From: Erpetoichthys calabaricus
Lineage: Eukaryota; Chordata; Cladistia; Polypteriformes; Polypteridae
Assembly: GCF_900747795.2 (NCBI RefSeq)
Contig: NC_041402.2
Span: forward strand, 179,637,875 to 179,701,874
Reading direction: 5' to 3'
DNA: 64,000 nucleotides
The notes under the pieces were generated by a model. That model saw only the letters and a list, made by a program, of their open reading frames with translations. It did not search any database and was not told the origin of the DNA. The translations under genes and the position numbers were made by a program. Within the stretch, counting starts at the first letter, position 1. Each line of letters starts with the position of its first letter. Positions 12,820 through 37,888 of this stretch are shown here, one piece after another.

Positions 12820-15490
12820 TGCTGTGTGACAGGTGGGTCAGGACTTGAAGCAGACCAAATGTGTGCAAGCGTAGGGCTTATTATTCAGAAACATAAATAA
12901 AATACGATCTGAGTGGTTGTGGTTGTATAAAGCTTTCAACTTTAATTGAGTTATCGTGAGTGCAAGCCATGATAAAGTAGCAATTCGCCCCCCCAGTAAG
13001 TGCATGAGATGTTTAAAGTACACGAGTAATAAAGTGCCTTGTTATATGAATATCTGTATTGGTTTGGTTTCATTTTTTTTAAGTTGTCGTATGCAAGGGC
13101 AGTGTAAACATTTGTATATAGTATTGTGAAATGGTAATACCCCCGTCCTCGGTAATATCCCCGCCCTACACCCGATGGGCCATAACTGTATTCTTTCAGG
13201 GAAAATCTGGTCGCCCTACTTAGATAGGCTCTTGATAGATAATTTAAAGTACATATCAACCTCCATTGCATTTCTCATTACTTTTTCAACGGCCATACAA
13301 TATCCCTAGTAGATATACGAAATCATAAATAAACGCATACATGCTCAAACCCACTTAGTCCGATTCAGGGTCTGGAGCCCATCTTGGCAGCACTGAGCGC
13401 AAGACGAGAGCCGAGCCTGTTACAGAATGAAACAAAATAAACCTGGGCAACAATTGATGTTTTGTAGGTCCACACTGGAAGGAATATGACAAGCAGTCAG
13501 CATTAAAGAATCGGTCACAGAGTTTCTCGGACCCAAACAGGGTGCACAGCATGCTGCTAAGGTCCTTCTCTTCACCAAAATACCGGTCAAAATAGTACAG
13601 TCCGTAGTTCGATCAGCGTTCACCTGCATTTGATCGTCTGAGGCGAGCACGATCGGACAACATTTTCTGACTGAGAATATCGGGCCATGCAATATTCGTG
13701 TTTTAGGCATCCATTCTGCATATAAAGGACAATGTTCACAGAAGTCAAAGCTGTACATTCTGATGTTCTTGGGGATCACCTAGTGGTCGGTGGGTCCTAT
13801 GCAGCGCACACTCTACATACCTATTATTTGGTCCCCTGAATGTATATAGTACGATCCTGTCTCGGTTACATTTATAGCTCTTGTGCAAAAGAAATTAAAG
13901 GATTATGTCAGTGATCTCATGCATATCATTTACCTAATTAAAAGCTAACACTGAGACAGTCGTTCCTTGATTTATTTAACCTTGAGACAGTCGCTGCTTG
14001 GTTTATTTAATCCCTGAGGAACGATATCACCATCGGATGTGTCAAGTGCTTTTTCCATCGTGTATTTAAAGAAGACCTCCGATACAAATCCAAGTAATTT
14101 CATTTATAGCCAGTGACGTATCGGATTTAAGAAGGCCCTGAAAAATGGATTTACATTCCATGTGGCTGGTATGCCGTTTCTTCAGATTAAACGTGCGTTG
14201 CCATGGTAACAAGATTGGGATCAAGTTTATCAGTTAGCCGCAAATAATACGGAACAAATCCCAACTCTGAGAGGAATCTGTCCATCATTCTATTTTCTAA
14301 CCCCATTAATCCAAATTAAAGGTCGTGGGGTGTCAAGTCCCCCTCCCGGAAACACAGAACGTATGAAAAGAATTTATTCATGGATGAGTGCACTTGTGTA
14401 CACGCGAACACTCGGTCCAGACTGAATTAACCAATTAACCTTTGGGATACGCGAGGCGTTGCTGTTTAATAGCTCCAGAGTCCTGCACTTAAATCCCGTT
14501 TTTTTTCAGATGCTAGAACTTTACAACCTCGTATAACAATAGTCGTCAATTCAACTGGCAACTATTAAACACAGGCACGGAGTGTGCTCTGCCTGCGATT
14601 AACTACAGCGCCTTGTCCAGTGTTGTTCATCGACTTGCATCTAGCCTCGTGCTGCCGGAATAAGCTCTGGCTGACTACAGTCACGAACTGGATAAGTGGA
14701 AGGACAAGTATATGAGATGAACACGGTGAGAGTGCACACACAAAACAACGGTGCCCTTGTCGATTGAACCCTGCGTCTTGCCATTCTTCTGAAAATTAGG
14801 AGGGTCGTTGTGTAGTCACCGCCTGAACAGCGTTTCCTGCTTTGAAGATGTAGAATACCGTTTATAAAGAAGTTTCTTCCCTTCTTGGTTTGTCATCTTC
14901 TTTTCTCTCTGATCATTCATCTGAAACATGAATCATCAGAGCTTTTAGGGAAGAACGATACCAGGACCGAAGACAATGAAACAATGACCTAAACAAGACT
15001 GGAAACACTAGATATGTGTTAGTCTTCAATTCCCTTTCCAAAGGCAGTTCCGTCCTAGCTGATCTGACGCTTTTAGGGCCAAAAGCAAGTCGCCTAAGAG
15101 AGACCCGCAGTATCCAGTGTCTTTAGAGTTTAATGGCATGGTCAGCTGGAATAAATAGGACTCCGCCTGCTCGCAGCTTTCCTTTTGGTTTCGCCAATGT
15201 TTCCTTTCTCTAATCTCAGGTGAAACTAGACAAGTATCGACCGCTTCACAGCGAGGCCTCTCCCCTCTGGTTGCTCCGGAGCCACGCCCACTTCCGTTTT
15301 GTGATACAGGTACGACCGCCCATTGCTAAGAAACAGCTGGATAGATTGTATTCTAAGCAAATTTAATTTAGATTGTAATAACGTTTTTGTTGCAATGATG
15401 TAGAAATTACACATTTTATTTTCTTTCATTCTAAAGTGGTGGAAAGTTCCCGGGGATCTGTAAGCAAATGGCTTGGTGCAACAAATATTA
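12820..15490. other. Three-kb block without recognised repeats or genes
   Basis: Different in texture from its surroundings: few SINEs and more CpG. The minus strand at 13430-13780 has protein-like reading in more than one frame, including 'YYFDRYFGEEKDLSSMLC' and a Cys-rich stretch. I do not recognise it and cannot support a gene. Confidence 0.3.
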
Positions 15491-15496
15491 TTCTAC

Positions 15497-18134
15497 ACAC
15501 TTAAAAATAATGACGGTGCGGTTCTTCAGAGCGATGCCCGGGGGACCAATTCAGGTTCTTCACAGAACCATCCACATAAATATTCCAGAAAGAACCTTTA
15601 CTTATACATCCGTAACAAATTCCAAAAATAACCCAGAATAAATGGTATAAAAATGTGATGTAAACACCAATGTGTTTTTTATTATAAAAGGACGCTTGTT
15701 GCAGATGGCTAAACTGAGGTTTTGTTGTTATGTTGGTAGCCTACTACACATCAAAGATTTCTGTTTAAGGAGCCTTTTTGAAAGCCCAGAGAACCAATTT
15801 ATTATGCAAAGAACCCTTCCCAGAATAAATGTTTTTTTTTGTTGTTAAGCAATGGCCGAAGATCCACACCTGTAAGGGTGTACCTAAATTCAGAGTTGAA
15901 AATATTACACTTGGCTTGTTAATCAAAGACAAGAGAGTTAATTTTTTGATCAAAAATTTAGCTATGTATGTACTTTATACATATACACAGATTTCTAAAA
16001 TCTCCTCAAATCATCGTTTTTTAAGGAATAAGCGGTGTTCTTTAATTACATAAAAAGTATTAAATCTAATCACGCCCTGAAATTATCCTATTTGAAGAGA
16101 TTAATTTAAAATATGCACCTCCTTTACTTTTATTGTTATATATTGCATTATTTAACGTATAATACATTGTATTTTATTAAACTACTCAGATGTTAATTGT
16201 TTATGTACTATATTGGGCATGGGAAAGACGCTGTATAAATAAAATATATTAATAAGACTTTGATGTTTTTTATTTCTAATTTTTTCAATAAAGATTGTTT
16301 AAAAATGCATCCTGCGGCAGCTTGTCCAGCCATCTGTTAAGCTTCGTTTCCAAAACATGAGGCTGTCTTTACTCAATTCAAATGCGGACAACACTCTTAA
16401 AAAATCAAGGTGCCAGAGTGGTTCTTCAGAATGATGTCATAGGGGAACCAGTTTTGATTCCCAAAAGGTTTCAGAAAGATGGTAACAGATTTATGAAATA
16501 GCAGTGTTTTATAATTTCAGAAGGACACTTGCTGCATAAATGTGGGCTAAGTCCAGATTTTCTTCATCTGTTCGTCTCCTGCTATAGGTTGCTTACCGTA
16601 CATTACAAACTTTGTGCTTCGAGAGACTTCCTAATAATATAGAAAAAAAATACAAAACACCAAGAATCAACTTAGAACACTTACCAAAATGAAATGGTTC
16701 TTCATAAAGCAATGGCTCTATGATGACCCACACAACCCAGTAAAGAACCATATAGTGGCGTTAAAGAACCGTTATTTGTAAAAGTGTATGGACAAACAGA
16801 GTAATACCATTTATTATCGATTAAAAAGTGGAATATTAAATGGTGTGTCCAGCATATGACTTTTTCTCTGCATAAATCTTTAATTGCTATTGTAATTGCA
16901 GTTCTTAAGCTGTGGTCGTTTGCGGAAATGGTTCGTTGCATGCGCGTGGTCCATAGTTGTGGGGGCCCATAACTAGTTTGCTGTCTCGGGTGGCTGCACA
17001 CAGAATCACTGCGCTCTGCCTTCAAAGCCAGCCAACAACACTTTAATTCGTGCTGATCTTCAAGGGGATCTCCTCGATCGTGCGATTTAAAATGTCCTCA
17101 AGGGGAAACCCATTTCTCCCGGATAGCGGTGAACTAAATTCTTCGTTCTTTTTCCAAGAGGGATGGCAGTAAGTTCCTGTTGACTGGCAATAAAAAAAAA
17201 ATCTCACAAGCAATCGCGATATCCGCAACCTCGCTTAGTCTAAATTACTTTCGCAAGGCTGCAGCACTGGACAGGACAGTGAGTCCATCATAGAGCCCAT
17301 ACGCATATACTACAAACCTGAAATGACCATTTTACCTATGAATGTCTTTAAGGCAATGTAGCTGGAACGCATGCACGTGGAAAACATCAAACTCCCCAAT
17401 GACAAGCTAAGTACTATTAGCGACAAAGCTGCCCAGCCGCCAAAGGTCAACGAGATTCTACTTAATTTTTGAATTATTCTGTCTACTATCTCACATCCAG
17501 ACAGAGGGAAACCAAAACAGAAATGGTCAAATCGTGCTCAGAAATGCCTAAAATGTGTAAGTGCCTTAAAAATTCGACCACACCACAATACTATGTTATA
17601 CCCACGAAAAAAATAAATGATGCATTACTGGGTTGTGTGGATCGTCAAGAACCCGTGCTTGGCAAAGAACCATTTCCTGCTGGTAATCTTTCTTTACATT
17701 TGAACTTGATTCTTGTACTGTTGTTGACAAAACAGACATTTTAGTAGGCTAACAGCACATACCAGAACAAGACAACTTGAACCGAGCCTGTGTTATACTG
17801 TACGCAGCAAGAAAAAACAGAAAACCTCAAACATGTTACCATGTTTATGGTTAGTTATGGAGCCTTTTAATGATCTAAATAAATAAAAGTCCTGCGGTGG
17901 GTTGGCACCCTGCCTGGGATTGGTTCCTGCCTTGTGCCCTGTGTTGGCTGGGATTGGCTCCAGCAGACCCCCGTGACCCTGTGTTCGGATTCAGTGGGTT
18001 GGAAAATGGATGGATGGATAAATAAAAGTTCTTGCTGGAACCTTCACATGGGTCGTTCTTTTTTGGAACCAGAAATGGTTTCCTATAATCGCATTGCCTG
18101 AAGGGCCAGACTGGCACCTTCATTTTTAAGAGTG
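15497..18134. mobile_element. Composite of TIR elements with CTTAAAAAT ends
   Basis: A left end CACACTTAAAAATAATGACGG and a right end whose complement reads CACTCTTAAAAATGAAGGTG form an inverted pair. A second left end (CACTCTTAAAAAATCAAGG) lies at 16390. Inside are repeated 'ggttcttca..agaacc' boxes. This suggests nested copies of one non-autonomous DNA transposon family; the boundaries are tentative. Related right ends occur at about 59775-59815 and 60480-60660. Confidence 0.45.
17891..18017 (+). mobile_element. Short V-SINE-tail insertion with 12-bp TSD
   Basis: Starts CCTGCGGTGGGTTGGC and ends GGATGGATGG. ATAAATAAAAGT is repeated at 17879-17890 and 18018-18029. Its start is one base from that of the copy at 12681. 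Confidence 0.9.
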
Positions 18135-18797
18135 CAGCCTCCAACTTGTCTGACCCTGAATTAGGCAAAGCGACTGCAGAAAACCTGAGCCGATGGATAC
18201 GTGGGTGTGTATGTGAGGGTTTCCAATGGATTGGCTTCCAGTCTTAACTGTGAATTTGGCCGAGCGTGAGAGGAAAAACAAAATCGACATTTTAAGATTA
18301 AAATTTTATACTCGTCTTAACCCATTTTCTAACTCGGTTCCACTAATAAAATAATGACATATAGAATTTCTATTATATGAACAAAGGCAATTATGCTGTG
18401 GGCCTCCACGATTAGTAGATCATTTAAAGGTATGAAATTATTCTGAAAATGTGTTTTTAAACGGTAGCACTATGTCTCAGTATAGGTGCTGTTCCAAATT
18501 CTGGAATATTCAGGACCTCTTACTTTGTGTGAACCTTGCGTGTTCTCCCCATGTTAACATTTTTGGATTAAGTAGAAACTATAAACTGTCCCAGGATGAA
18601 AAAAAAAAGGACTGCACTCTGCCGGGACCGGGTATCATCTATGATTTACCCCTGTTTGCCCAACATTTTATTATATTACAGAGGGAAGCAGACAGATGGG
18701 GGGGATATCTCCCTAAATGTGTTGGTAGTGCAATGCATGAAAGGAAACTTTCAGACTACCATAATTGTTTATTTTGATTTTCAAACAATACATTCAA
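18135..18797. other. Unrecognised intergenic sequence
   Basis: No coding, RNA or repeat signature that I can name. Confidence 0.4.
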
Positions 18798-19475
18798 ATA
18801 AGAGGTGGTGCATGCTGGGGGAGCACTACTGCCTTGCAGAATGGGGTTCATGTCCCAGGTGTTCCCTGTGTGGAGTTTGCATGTTCTCCCCATGTCCACA
18901 TGGCATTGCCAAATCGTGTGTGTGTGTGTGTTCACCCTGTGATAGACTGCTACCCTGTCCAGGTGTTGTTCCTGCCTTGAATACAATACAATACAATACA
19001 GTTTATTTTTGTATAGCCCAAAATCACACAGGAAGTGCCGCAATGGGCTTTAACAGGCCCTGCCTCTTGACAGCCCCCCAGCCTTGACTCTCTAAGAAGA
19101 CAAGGAAAAACTCCCAAAAAAACCTAGTAGGGAAAAATGGAAGAAACCTTGGGAAAGGCAGTTCAAAGAGAGACCCCTTTCCAGGTAGATTGGGCGTGCA
19201 GTGGGTGTCAAAAGAAGGGGGTCAATACAATACAATACAGTACAGTACACAGAACAATTTCTCAATATAGTAAGAAATAAAAAAAAAATATATAAATTTT
19301 AGAAGTACAGAGTAGAATTTAACAGTAGATGATATATCCCATAATAAGATCTGTATTTGTATAGAATAAGATCTGTATTTGTATAGAATGCTATATGAAT
19401 GCTATGATTGGCTCTAACTGTCCTGCAAACCTGCCCTGGATAAGCTGGTTAGGAGGATGGATAGATGGCTGGATG
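18798..19475 (+). mobile_element. Old V-SINE split by a (TACAA)-ended repeat
   Basis: 18798-18975 holds a V-SINE head and centre (GTGTGGAGTTTGCATGTTC), and 19405-19475 looks like its tail (GGAGGATGGATAGATGG). Between them, 18978-19400 is another interspersed repeat. It opens with ATACAATACAATACA and contains 'gcccaaaatcacacagg' and 'ctctctaagaagacaagg', ending in a 24-bp tandem duplication. Confidence 0.5.
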
Positions 19476-19570
19476 GCCATTTGAGTAAGATTTAATGAAA
19501 ATCTTAATTTACTAATCTACATTGGCATTATTTTTATTGTTATTATGGCATTGTTCTTTTAATGTCAAAT

Positions 19571-19770
19571 GGCAGGGTGTACTAATGGCATATGCATTTA
19601 ACTCCAAGGCTGCTGGTTCCATTCTCCCTTCTGACGCACTGTGTGACCTGGAGCAATTTTACTTAGTATGCTTAAATGGTTAAAGGTATATGTATACAAT
19701 TCTCCTGTATCCTGTGCTTGTAAAAGTGCCTTTAGTAAAGGCATCATCCAAATGGTTAAATAAATAAATG
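19571..19770 (+). mobile_element. tRNA-SINE family 3
   Basis: tRNA-like head followed by 'gtgtgacctggagcaattttac' and a tail 'agtgcctttagtaaaggc..taaataaata', as in L2-tailed SINEs. A sister copy lies at 30313-30550. Confidence 0.55.
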
Positions 19771-19781
19771 TCACCCCAAGA

Positions 19782-20148
19782 GGCGGCACGCTGGCGCAGT
19801 GGGTAGCGCTGCTGCCTCGCAGTTGGGAGACCTGGGGACCCGGGTTCGCTTCCCGGGTCCTCCCTGCGTGGAGTTTGCATGTTCTCCCCGTGTCTGCGTG
19901 GGTTTCCTCCGGGCGCTCCGGTTTCCTCCCACAGTCCAAAGACATGCCGGTTAGGTGGATTGGCGATTCTAAATTGGCCCTAGTGTGTGCTTGGTGTGTG
20001 GGTGTGTTTGTGTGTGTCCTGCGGTGGGTTGGCACCCTGCCCAGGATTGTTTCCTGCCTTGTGCCCTGTGTTGGCTGGGATTGGCTCCAGTAGGCCCCCG
20101 TGACCCTGTGTTCGGATTCAGCGGGTTGGAAAATGGATGGATGGTTGG
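19782..20148 (+). mobile_element. V-SINE, full length, with 14-bp TSD
   Basis: Complete copy from GGCGGCACGCTGGCGCAGTG to GGATGGTTGG. The duplication ATGTCACCCCAAGA lies at 19768-19781 and 20149-20162. It inserted directly beyond the tail of the SINE at 19571. Confidence 0.93.
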
Positions 20149-20344
20149 ATGTCACCCCAAGATGCTGTGCCAAGCAGACAAATAAAGAATAGGAACATTT
20201 CACCATTATATTATGTTTACTTAGTATAAATACAATTACCAATAGTGATTCACAAGAATCAAGATATATGAGTACATGGCAGAATGAAACAGGGATACTT
20301 GATAAATAATTGTCGTAATTTTTCGAGTCATGAGTCATCTTGTT

Positions 20345-20540
20345 GCCAGTGCACGGTTTGCACATTCTCCTCTTGTGGGAGTGTTCGTCTGGGTACTCAT
20401 TTCCTCACCTGTTAGGTGAATTGGTGACTCTGTGTAAGGGGGGTGGGGGGTGTGCACTGTGTGCCAGGCTGGCACATTGAACTGGGCTGTTTCTTGCATT
20501 TTGCCCAGTTCTGCAGTGAAAACACACAAGGCCCAGAATT
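20345..20540 (+). mobile_element. Old V-SINE fragment
   Basis: Remnants of the centre (GTTTGCACATTCTCC, GGTGAATTGGTGACTCTG) and the tail region. Confidence 0.45.
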
Positions 20541-20734
20541 GGATAAAACAGTTTACTTATTGGTTGGAGTACCAAATTTGGTAACAAAATCTTGTGTCAG
20601 TAGCAGTAATTCAGGGTTTAAAGAGGGTCAGCAAAAGCAGACAGATATTTGCAGGGACGTGTGGTAGAAGGGTTTATCAATCCTGAGTTGTAAAGAGTGA
20701 GCGACTTTAAGCATTTATATATGTTGGATTCAGA

Positions 20735-22325
20735 AAGTCTTCAGACCCTTTCACTTTCTGCATTGTGTTGCAGATTTCATTTTAAACAGACACATTTGCC
20801 ATTTTTGTCCAGCAATTTACACTCAATAATCCATAATGATAAAGCAAAAACATGTTTTTAGAAAGGTCTGCAGATTTATTGAAAGCCAAAAACTGAAATC
20901 TCTCATTCACATAAGTTTTCAGACTCTTTGCTCTGGCATTCTAGGTTGTCCTCAGGTGCATCCTGTTTGCTTTATGTGTCCTTGAGACGTTTTGAGAACT
21001 TGAGTCGACTTCACCTGTGGCAAACTGAAACGACTGGACATCATTTAGAAAGGCACACATGTACCTGTGTGTAGTCCCACAGTTCACACTGCATGTCAGG
21101 ACAAAAACCCAGCCATGAAGTCCAAGGAACCCTCTGTAGTCCTCCATGATCAAATTTTAGAGTGGCATGGATCAGGGCAAGGGGAGAAAAACATTTCTAA
21201 AGTGTTGAGTGCTCCCAAGAGCACAGTGGTCTCAAGAATTGTAAAATGAAGCAAGTTTAGAAGAACCAGGACTTTTCTTAGAGTTGGCTGTTTGGCCAGG
21301 CAAGAAGGGCCTTGGTCAATGAGGTGACCACAGATTTAATGATCACTGTAACAGAGCTTCAAAGGTCCACTGCTGCCTGTTGGAAGGGATGCCATCTCAG
21401 CAGCACTCCTTCAAATCTGGCTTTTATGGTAGGATGGCTAGATTGAAACCAATTTACAGTAAAAGGCATATGGCAGTTTAAAGGACTCTAAGAGCATGAG
21501 GAGAAGGAGTCTCTGGTGTAATGAGTCAAAAATTCAAAACTCTGGGCAGGACTCCAAGCACCATGTCTGACAAAGATCAGGCACTTCTCATCACCTGTCA
21601 AATACCATTCCTGTGGTCAAAGCATCATGCTTTGGGGGTGCTTCACAACAGCAATAACAAGGAGGCTGTTCAGAATTAAGGGAAGGATGAATGCAACCAA
21701 ATGTTCAGAATAAAGGGAATGATGAATGCAGCCAAATACAGAGAGGTCCTTAAAGAAAAAAAACTGCTCCAGTGAGCACATGACCTCAGGCTGGGATGTT
21801 GGTTCACCTTCAGCAGAACGATGACCAGAATCATACAGCCAAATCAATGCTGGAGTGACTTTGAACGTGTCTCTGAGTGTTCTGGAGTGGCCCAGCCAAG
21901 CCCGGACTAAAACCCATAGAACGTCTGTGGATGACCAGAAGATGGTAGGTCACAGACGTTTTCCATTTAATCTAATCGAGCCTGAGAGGATCTGCCAGGA
22001 AGAATAGGTCAATAGGTCACCAAATCCAGGTGTACAAAGTTTGTAAAGAATAGGACTTGACTCTGGAATTGTTGCCAAATGGGGGTTCTACAAAGTGTTG
22101 AATTAAGGGTCTGAACACTGATACGATTGAGAGATTTCAGTTTTTGATTTTTAAAACATTTGTAAGCCTTTATGAAATAACATAACATGTTTTCGCTTTG
22201 TCATTACGGGATATCGAATGTAGATTGATGGGCAAAACTGCCAAATGTATCCATTTAAAAAAAAAGCTGCAACACAATAAAGTGTGCAGAAAGTGAAGGA
22301 ATTGCATCCTTTCTGAATCCACTGT
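20735..22325 (+). mobile_element. Tc1-like DNA transposon, degraded
   Basis: Left end GGATTCAGAAAGTCTTCAGACC and right end (complement GTGGATTCAGAAAGGATGC) form TIRs that continue for about 80 bp (CTTTCTGCA..GTGTTGCAG). The length of about 1.6 kb is normal for Tc1. The transposase region is + strand: 'SKEPSVVLHDQILEWHGSGQGEKNISKVL' corresponds to the N-terminal helix-turn-helix part. Stops and shifts occur throughout, so the enzyme is dead. Confidence 0.85.
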
Positions 22326-22800
22326 ATCTCAGCGCCATTAGACAAAATGAATTCCTTCAGTAATTCTAGGAGTGTTAAAAGTAACAAGATGAACTACGTC
22401 TTCAACTCTTCCTATCCATTTTTAAGGAGCTTATTCAATTCGGTCAAGCGGTACGCCAGCTAATCTATTCAGAGAAAGTTACCAGGATGCAAAAGATGTA
22501 AGGCACAAACTTCACCGGGACGTGAAGCTCTCAAATGGCTCACTCGCTCACTCACTCTTGCCAGCATCAGGGTCTCGATAAATCTGACACTAAAACAGAC
22601 ATTTAAACTCCACAGAGATGTTACAGAAGTAGGGCACTGATTTCCAGTGCAACACACAGCTCCATCACGTCGTTCTAAACATTAAACATGTAAAAAAAAT
22701 AATGTGGAGGTCTTCTTTTAGAAATAAATACCGTGTTGTTAAGACAATGCTTTATTCCCAGATGAATAAAAAAAAAATCCCCTGAAGCCTAACCGGTTTA
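22326..22800. other. Intergenic sequence upstream of ST14
   Basis: Nothing recognised beyond short A runs. Confidence 0.4.
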
Positions 22801-23188
22801 GTTTCGATATGGACTTACGGGGAATCACGTCAGACCCCTCCCACTTACGTTTAACCTGTTAACCCGCCCTCTACGCTCACCTGCGCACGGAAGTACGGCC
22901 GCGCGCCACGCCCTAGAACGAAAGAGTACGAAGAGGGGAAGGAAAAACAAAGAAACTTGGCGACGAAAGGTTTCGGTTAGTCGAATCAGCGCAGTTCAGG
23001 CACAGTTGAGTTGGGGTATTTCGTCAACGTCTCTTCACGTCGAGTCAGAACCGTCAAATCCGAAGAGTATTGCACCACTTTGTTTTCTTCTCGTTGCACT
23101 TGTTCACAGCAATGGGACTCTGAGCCGAAACCGGCCTGAGTGTTGGACTTCTTGGGTTCAGGCTGTGTTGGACTTTTATTCTTGAGCT
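22800..23188 (+). promoter_or_regulatory. ST14: Probable ST14 promoter and 5' UTR
   Basis: CpG-rich stretch directly upstream of the start codon (GCGCACGGAAGTACGGCCG, GCGCGCCACGCCC) with a CCACGCCC/GC-box-like site and an ETS-like GGAAG. The transcription start is not defined by the sequence. Confidence 0.45.
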
Positions 23189-35759
<12,571 letters not shown>

Positions 35760-36450
35760 CCGGTGTTGGCACAGAGGCTGGTGCTTTGTTTCCTAGAGAC
35801 TGTGAAAGCCTGTGGTGCCAGCCTCCGTGCCAGGTTGGGTGAACTGGCAGCCCAAATGAAGTATATCTGTACATAAAATCTATATAAATGTAAAGTTTTA
35901 ATTTGAGGGTGGGGGTGGGAGGGTGGTCTTCACTTCACCGACCATGAGCCTGGTTCAATGTTTGTTTTTTTATTGGTGCGGTGTTTTAAGATGGGTGGGC
36001 TTATTGTAGGGGCGGGGTGGGGGATTTTCAAGTGTTGCTTTTCTCTGCCCTGCGAAATGCGCCAGGGCAGGGTTGGCATTCCCAACAAGTGCCTTATTCT
36101 AACGTGTGATACTGGAGGACGGGGGAGGTGGCTAAGTGTGTGGGGGGGTTTGGGGGGTGGGGGGGCGTTCATGTCTACAATGGGGGCATCCACTCCAGCA
36201 AGCTGGCAGCTTTTGTTCGTCCACTCTTCTCTTTTTGCTTCTCCCCAATGTGATTTTTTTTTTTTATATATGTAATAATGCTGTACCAGTGGTGGTTTGG
36301 GGCATCGGGGTCACTCTCTCCTGGTACTGGACTTAGGAAGCGTCTACAGACCTGTGCTCGGCTTTTATCTTTCGGTTTCTTGTTTTATATTTTTGTGTGT
36401 ATTTTGCCTTCTTTCCTTTCTACAAAAAAATAAAAACTTTGTGTATAAAA
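35760..36450 (+). other. ST14: ST14 3' UTR with poly(A) signal
   Basis: From the TGA to AATAAA at 36429-36434, with cleavage presumably near 36450. It includes two G-rich stretches, 35905-35925 and 36121-36165. Confidence 0.7.
36121..36165 (+). promoter_or_regulatory. G-quadruplex-prone tract in the ST14 3' UTR
   Basis: Sense-strand runs of 5, 7, 6 and 7 G; the last three are separated by only 3 and 1 bases. The pattern satisfies the usual G4 rule in the mRNA. Any function is inferred. Confidence 0.5.
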
Positions 36451-36506
36451 TCATTTGACTTAAATTTGAGAAATAGTGCTAGCAGATAAAGTGGTTGGTT
36501 AACGTA

Positions 36507-37888
36507 CACTATATTGCCATAAGTACTAGGACCCCCCCCTCCAAATCATTGAATTCAGCTGTTCCAGTCGCTTCCATGGCCACAGGTGTATAAACTCGAG
36601 CCCCTCGGCATGCAGACTGCTGGCTTCTACGCACATTTGTGACAGAATGGGTCGCTCTCAGGAGCTCAGTGAGTTCAAGCCTGGCACTGGGATAGGATGC
36701 CACCTGGGCAGTTAAGTCCATTTGTGAAGTTTCCTCGCTACTAAATATTCCACAGTCCACTGTTAGTGGTGTTATAACAAAGTGAAAGTAAATGGGAACA
36801 ACAGCAACTCAGCCATGAAGTGGTAGGCCACATAACATCACAGGACAGTGCATGCTGAGGTGTTCAGAAGTCACCAGCTTTCTGCAGAGTCAATAGCTAC
36901 AGACCTCCGAAAGCTCAAGAACAGTGCAGCGTAGACAGAGAGCTTCATGGCCGAGCAGCTGCAGCCAAGCCTGACATCACCAAACCGTCGGACGCAGTAA
37001 TGTAAAGCCCACCACCCGCCACTGGACTCGACAGCAGTGCAGATGCATCCTCTGAAGTGACGAATCACACAATCCGACGGACGAGTCTGGGTTTGGCGGC
37101 TGCCAGGAAAACGGGACTTGCCTGACTGCACTGTGCCAAGGGTAAAGTTTGGTGGAGGGAGGATTATGGTGTGAGGTTGTTTATCAGGGGTTGGGCTTGG
37201 CCCTTTAGTTGTGAAAGGAACTCTTAATGCTTCAGCATACAAAGCCATTTTGGACAATTTCAACTTTGTGCGAACGTTTTGGGGATGGCAACATGACTGC
37301 GCACACACAAGTGCACAAAGCAAGGTCTATAAAGAAATGGAGGAGCGAGTCTGGTGTGGAGGAACTTGAGTGACCTTCACAGAGCCCTGACCTCAACCCG
37401 ACAGAACACCTTTGGGATGAATTAGAACGGAGACTGCGAGTGGGTGAGCCAGGCCTTCTCATCCAACATCAGTGCCTGACCTCACAAATGCTCTCCTGGT
37501 CTCAAGTCTCCATGAACACACTCCTACAACTCATGGAAAGCCTCACCCAGAAGAGTTGAAGCTGTTGGAGTCGGCCCACCCTTTGCACCTCCACGTTAAA
37601 GCCTGTGTACAGGGTGAGTCAAAATTATGTTAACATTTGAATGGCGGAAACAATTTATTCACAAAACATACTTCATATGTGCAAGATGATTTACAGGAAT
37701 GTCTCTGCCTGTTCACCATCATGTTCAACACATGGACCACATGTGACACATAAATTATATATAAGTATATACATAGCAGTACCATTAATGTTAACATAAT
37801 TTTGACTCACCCTGTATTAAGAATGGGATGTCATTAAAGTTCATGTGTACGTAAAGGCAGGTGGCCCAATACTTTTGGCAATAGAGTG
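36507..37888 (+). mobile_element. Tc1-like transposon with a nested MITE
   Basis: Ends CACTATATTGCCATAAGTAC and complement CACTCTATTGCCAAAAGTAT, each next to TA. The transposase is readable in pieces on the + strand: MGRSQELSEFK (start), '[12 protein letters not shown]' and 'SQSPDLNPTEHLWDELERRL' (last catalytic Asp/Glu region). Many stops and shifts. A 205-bp MITE sits at 37610-37814. Confidence 0.85.
37610..37814. mobile_element. mariner-type MITE inside the Tc1 element
   Basis: Near-perfect TIRs of about 27 bp (CAGGGTGAGTCAAAATTATG at the left, its complement at the right), 205 bp long, with a duplicated TA on both sides. No coding potential. Confidence 0.9.

Noticed and set aside
19598-20365. 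255-codon minus-strand open frame
   Set aside because: It reads through a V-SINE and flanking SINE in antisense; SINE-derived peptides ([16 protein letters not shown]) recur at other SINE copies.
36871-37323. 150-codon minus-strand open frame
   Set aside because: Lies inside a Tc1-like transposon whose transposase is on the plus strand.
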